Assembly: GCA_900553305.1 (NCBI GenBank)
Contig: USDI01000081.1
Span: forward strand, 1-8,808
Length of the DNA: 8,808 nucleotides
Direction of reading: 5' to 3'
Origin: an uncultured Lachnospiraceae bacterium
GTDB lineage: Bacteria > Bacillota > Clostridia > Lachnospirales > Lachnospiraceae
Shown here: positions 7,151 to 8,808 of the stretch, one piece after another
How positions within the stretch are numbered: the first letter of the stretch is position 1
How the letters are laid out: the number at the start of each line of letters is the position of its first letter
Notes under the pieces: model-generated
The model's input: only the letters and a program-made list of their open reading frames with translations
Told to the model about the DNA's origin: nothing
The model's database searches: none
Position numbers and translations under genes: made by a program

Positions 7151-8089
7151 CTAATTACACTTTTCAAATATTCGAAGCTTCGCGCTTTTGGCTCTGCTGT
7201 TTAACTCCATTTCCTCTTCACCCGGTAAAATCGGCTTCCCGGTGATCACCGTCCCCCTGCTTACCTTTCCGCATACACATACCGGAAAATTCGGTGGACA
7301 GGTACAGGGATTTGCTGCCTGCCGGAATGCTGTTTTTACGATCCGGTCCTCCAGGGAATGAAAGGTAATAATACATAATCTCCCACCCGGATTCAAAAGA
7401 TCGATCAGTTCATTTAAGGAATCCTTCAACACTTCCAGTTCATGATTGCATTCGATGCGGATTGCCTGGAAGGTACGCTTGGAAGGATGTCCCCCTTCTG
7501 CCCTCATCTTTGCAGGAATTGCTGCTTTAATGATTTCGTTCAGCTCTCCTGTCGTTTCGATTGGTTTCTGTTTCCTGGCTGCCACGATGTGCTTGGCAAT
7601 GTTCTTTGCAAACTTGTCCTCGCCATAATCGCGTATCACCCGAAACAGTTCCATCTCGCTGTATTCATTAATGATCTCTCTTGCCGAAAAGCTGCTCCGC
7701 TGATCCATCCGCATATCGAGCGGCGTATCATACCGGTAGGAAAATCCCCGCTCTTCATTATCAAGCTGATAAGAGGAAACCCCCAGATCCAGCAGCATTC
7801 CATCAATTCCGTCAATCTGTAATTGCCTTAAAACAGCCGGTGTGTTCCGGTAGTTATCACGAACGATCGTCACATGCTCTTTAAATGGCTCTAATCTTGC
7901 AGTAGCAGCCTCAATCGCTGCCTCATCCTGATCAATGCCGATGAGCCGTCCTTTACCGGTAAGTCTTCCTGCAACCACACTGGCATGTCCTGCTCCGCCT
8001 AAGGTTCCATCCACATAAATTCCTTCCGGCTTGATGTTCAGGCCTTCGATTGATTCATTTAACAGCACTGACGTATGATTAAATTCCAT
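7151..8089 (-). CDS. rsmH: 16S rRNA (cytosine(1402)-N(4))-methyltransferase
   Basis: A 312-residue cytoplasmic methyltransferase (formerly MraW) that uses S-adenosylmethionine to methylate N4 of C1402 in the decoding region of 16S rRNA. Visible signatures are NHTSVLLNE (4-12), the SAM-binding DGTLGGAGH (27-35), IGIDQD (50-55), LLDLGVSS (99-106), RGFSYRYDTPLDMRMD (114-129), HPSKRTFQAIRI (201-212) and ITFHSLEDRIVK (241-252). Length is normal. Near the C-terminus four cysteines form CTC...CVC (262, 264, 271, 273), a possible metal site often seen in Gram-positive homologues. The ATG at 8089 has AGGGG 7 bases upstream, and the gene begins 12 bases after the mraZ stop, so the two are very likely translated from one transcript. 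Confidence 0.98.
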   Translation of the reverse strand: MEFNHTSVLLNESIEGLNIKPEGIYVDGTLGGAGHASVVAGRLTGKGRLIGIDQDEAAIEAATARLEPFKEHVTIVRDNYRNTPAVLRQLQIDGIDGMLLDLGVSSYQLDNEERGFSYRYDTPLDMRMDQRSSFSAREIINEYSEMELFRVIRDYGEDKFAKNIAKHIVAARKQKPIETTGELNEIIKAAIPAKMRAEGGHPSKRTFQAIRIECNHELEVLKDSLNELIDLLNPGGRLCIITFHSLEDRIVKTAFRQAANPCTCPPNFPVCVCGKVSRGTVITGKPILPGEEEMELNSRAKSAKLRIFEKCN

Positions 8090-8101
8090 TCGTTAACCCC
8101 T

Positions 8102-8533
8102 TTAGATTCCAATTCCAAGCTCAAACATATGATTGGAAATCTCATCCATATCCTCAAAGGAAACCGTTCCTTCCCAGCGTTCCCTGCTCCAGATTTCAAT
8201 TCTGCTTCCTACACCGACTAAAACGGCGTCCTTCGTAATATCTGCAAACTCCCGTAAAACCGAAGGGATTAAAATTCGTCCCTGCTTGTCCACTTCCACG
8301 CTGGCTGCGCCTGCCAGGAAGTATCTGGTAAATTGTCTTACCTGTTTATCCATCATGGGTAGTGAGAGAAGCTTTTCTTCAAATTTCTTCCACTCTTCAT
8401 TGTCATACACAAACAGACAGCCATCCATCCCCTTGGTCACTACAAATTCATCGCCTAAACTTTCACGGAATTTGGAAGGAATGATCAGTCTGCCTTTGGC
8501 ATCAATTGTATGATTGTATTCACCCATAAACAT
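8102..8533 (-). CDS. mraZ: Transcriptional regulator MraZ
   Basis: A 143-residue MraZ protein, normal length, with two AbrB/SpoVT-like half-domains. Each carries the family DxxxR motif: DAKGR (11-15) and DKQGR (82-86). MraZ forms a ring-shaped oligomer that binds direct repeats upstream of its own gene and controls the dcw operon; it is reported as a repressor in E. coli and an activator in mycoplasmas. It is the first gene here, directly downstream of a promoter and five such repeats, so autoregulation is likely. The ATG at 8533 is preferred because GGTGA lies 9 bases before it and the MFMGEYNHTIDAKGR start is usual in Clostridia. A second ATG at 8527 is too far from that site. The ribosome binding site is weak and lies inside the last operator repeat. 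Confidence 0.98.
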   Translation of the reverse strand: MFMGEYNHTIDAKGRLIIPSKFRESLGDEFVVTKGMDGCLFVYDNEEWKKFEEKLLSLPMMDKQVRQFTRYFLAGAASVEVDKQGRILIPSVLREFADITKDAVLVGVGSRIEIWSRERWEGTVSFEDMDEISNHMFELGIGI

Positions 8534-8544
8534 TGATACAATTC

Positions 8545-8593
8545 ACCACTTTCTACCACTTGGTTGACACTATCTACCACTTTCCACCACTTT
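8545..8593 (-). promoter_or_regulatory. MraZ operator: five direct repeats
   Basis: On the minus strand the repeats are AAAGTGGT (8593-8586), AAAGTGGT (8583-8576), a degenerate ATAGTGTC (8573-8566), CAAGTGGT (8562-8555) and AAAGTGGT (8552-8545). Spacing is 10, 10, 11 and 10 bases, about one helical turn. They agree with published MraZ operators (GTG-containing direct repeats; AAAGTG[T/G]N3 in mycoplasmas). They begin a few bases after the expected transcription start and end 11 bases before the mraZ ATG, so bound MraZ would cover both early transcribed DNA and the ribosome binding region. Confidence 0.85.
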
Positions 8594-8600
8594 TAGGTCT

Positions 8601-8629
8601 ATTTTACCCTATTGAGATAGGGATTGCAA
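8601..8629 (-). promoter_or_regulatory. Sigma-A-type promoter for the dcw cluster
   Basis: Minus-strand -35 TTGCAA (8629-8624) and -10 TAAAAT (8606-8601) are separated by exactly 17 bases, matching TTGACA/TATAAT at 4 and 5 of 6 positions. Transcription would start near 8594-8597, at the edge of the MraZ repeats and about 60 bases before the mraZ ATG. The spacer contains an inverted repeat (8607-8622). Confidence 0.7.
8607..8622. repeat. Inverted repeat inside the mraZ promoter spacer
   Basis: CCCTAT and ATAGGG form a perfect 6-bp inverted repeat around a 4-base centre and fill 16 of the 17 bases between -35 and -10. This is a classic place for a dimeric repressor or a DNA-twisting activator site, but no regulator is identified. 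Chance occurrence is possible. Confidence 0.55.
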
Positions 8630-8631
8630 GC

Positions 8632-8665
8632 ATAAAAATAGCGCCCTGTGAGTCTCACAAGGCGC
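8632..8665 (-). terminator. Intrinsic terminator upstream of mraZ
   Basis: In minus-strand RNA, GCGCCUUGUGAG and CUCACAGGGCGC form 12-base complementary arms around one base (about 11 pairs with a triloop), including one U-G pair, followed by the U-rich UAUUUUUAU. The one imperfect position pairs only in minus-strand RNA, and the plus strand lacks a following T-run, so the direction is minus. It would end transcripts coming from a gene beyond the right edge and isolate the dcw promoter. Its U-tract ends only 2 bases before the -35 box. Confidence 0.8.
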
Positions 8666-8808
8666 ATAAATACTGGATTTCTCTTTAATTTTTGCTTATA
8701 TTGTGTGGTGTGTTATCCCATCAACTAGATATAGTGTTTCAGGTCTGATCTCCCCCCACAAAATTTTTTTTTGTCTCTTCCTTCTTCTTTAAACAGATGC
8801 GCACCACC
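8666..8808. other. Upstream intergenic sequence or tail of an unseen gene
   Basis: No complete gene is visible. On the minus strand one frame is open from the right edge for 27 codons, ending ...SDLKHYI at a TAG (8727-8725), and a second frame is open for about 22 codons. Either could be the C-terminus of a minus-strand gene served by the terminator at 8632-8665. The stretch contains a run of nine A and a run of six G (minus strand). I recognise no family. Confidence 0.3.

Noticed and set aside
8133..8513. 126-residue plus-strand open frame opposite mraZ
   Set aside because: Antisense to a certain mraZ, Ser/Pro-rich shadow sequence, no recognisable domain.
8564..8569. Perfect TTGACA hexamer on the plus strand within the MraZ repeats
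   Set aside because: No -10-like hexamer follows at 16-18 bases, and there is no plus-strand gene to serve.
1..8808. CRISPR arrays, tRNA/rRNA genes, insertion sequences, phage or defence genes
   Set aside because: Looked for on both strands and none seen. The window is almost fully occupied by a core cell-wall and division cluster.

Overview
The window holds the first part of a dcw (division and cell wall) cluster, read entirely on the minus strand (right to left). The gene order is mraZ, rsmH, ftsL, a first class B penicillin-binding protein (PBP), a second SpoVD-like class B PBP, mraY, murD and the start of ftsW/spoVE, which runs off the left edge. Two tandem class B PBPs, the protein sequences and the moderate GC content suggest a Gram-positive Clostridia bacterium, most likely of the Lachnospiraceae. 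The family placement is inferred from protein style, not from a marker search.

Layout from right to left. Bases 8666-8808 hold at most the tail of an upstream gene. A minus-strand intrinsic terminator (8632-8665) closes off upstream transcription. Next come a good sigma-A-type promoter (8601-8629) and five direct repeats (8545-8593) that match the known MraZ operator style. After that lie the eight genes, with gaps of 12, 18, 38, 76, 12, 16 and 9 bases. No strong terminator interrupts the run except in the 76-base gap between the two PBP genes. There a 16-bp hairpin followed by U6 ends directly at the second PBP gene's start codon and contains its ribosome binding site.

The genes work together. 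MraZ probably controls the promoter. RsmH methylates 16S rRNA. FtsL, the first PBP and FtsW belong to the septal wall synthesis machine. The SpoVD-like PBP is the usual partner of a SpoVE/FtsW-type protein in spore cortex synthesis. MurD and MraY make the cytoplasmic precursor and lipid I. murE and murF, often found inside this cluster, are absent here.

Most of this is ordinary, well-known biology and I see no undescribed system. The points worth a second look are the hairpin over the spoVD start, a KTA in place of KTG in the SpoVD-like PBP, four cysteines at identical spacing around the active sites of both PBPs, a DPxTG repeat tail on the first PBP, and an inverted repeat filling the spacer of the mraZ promoter.
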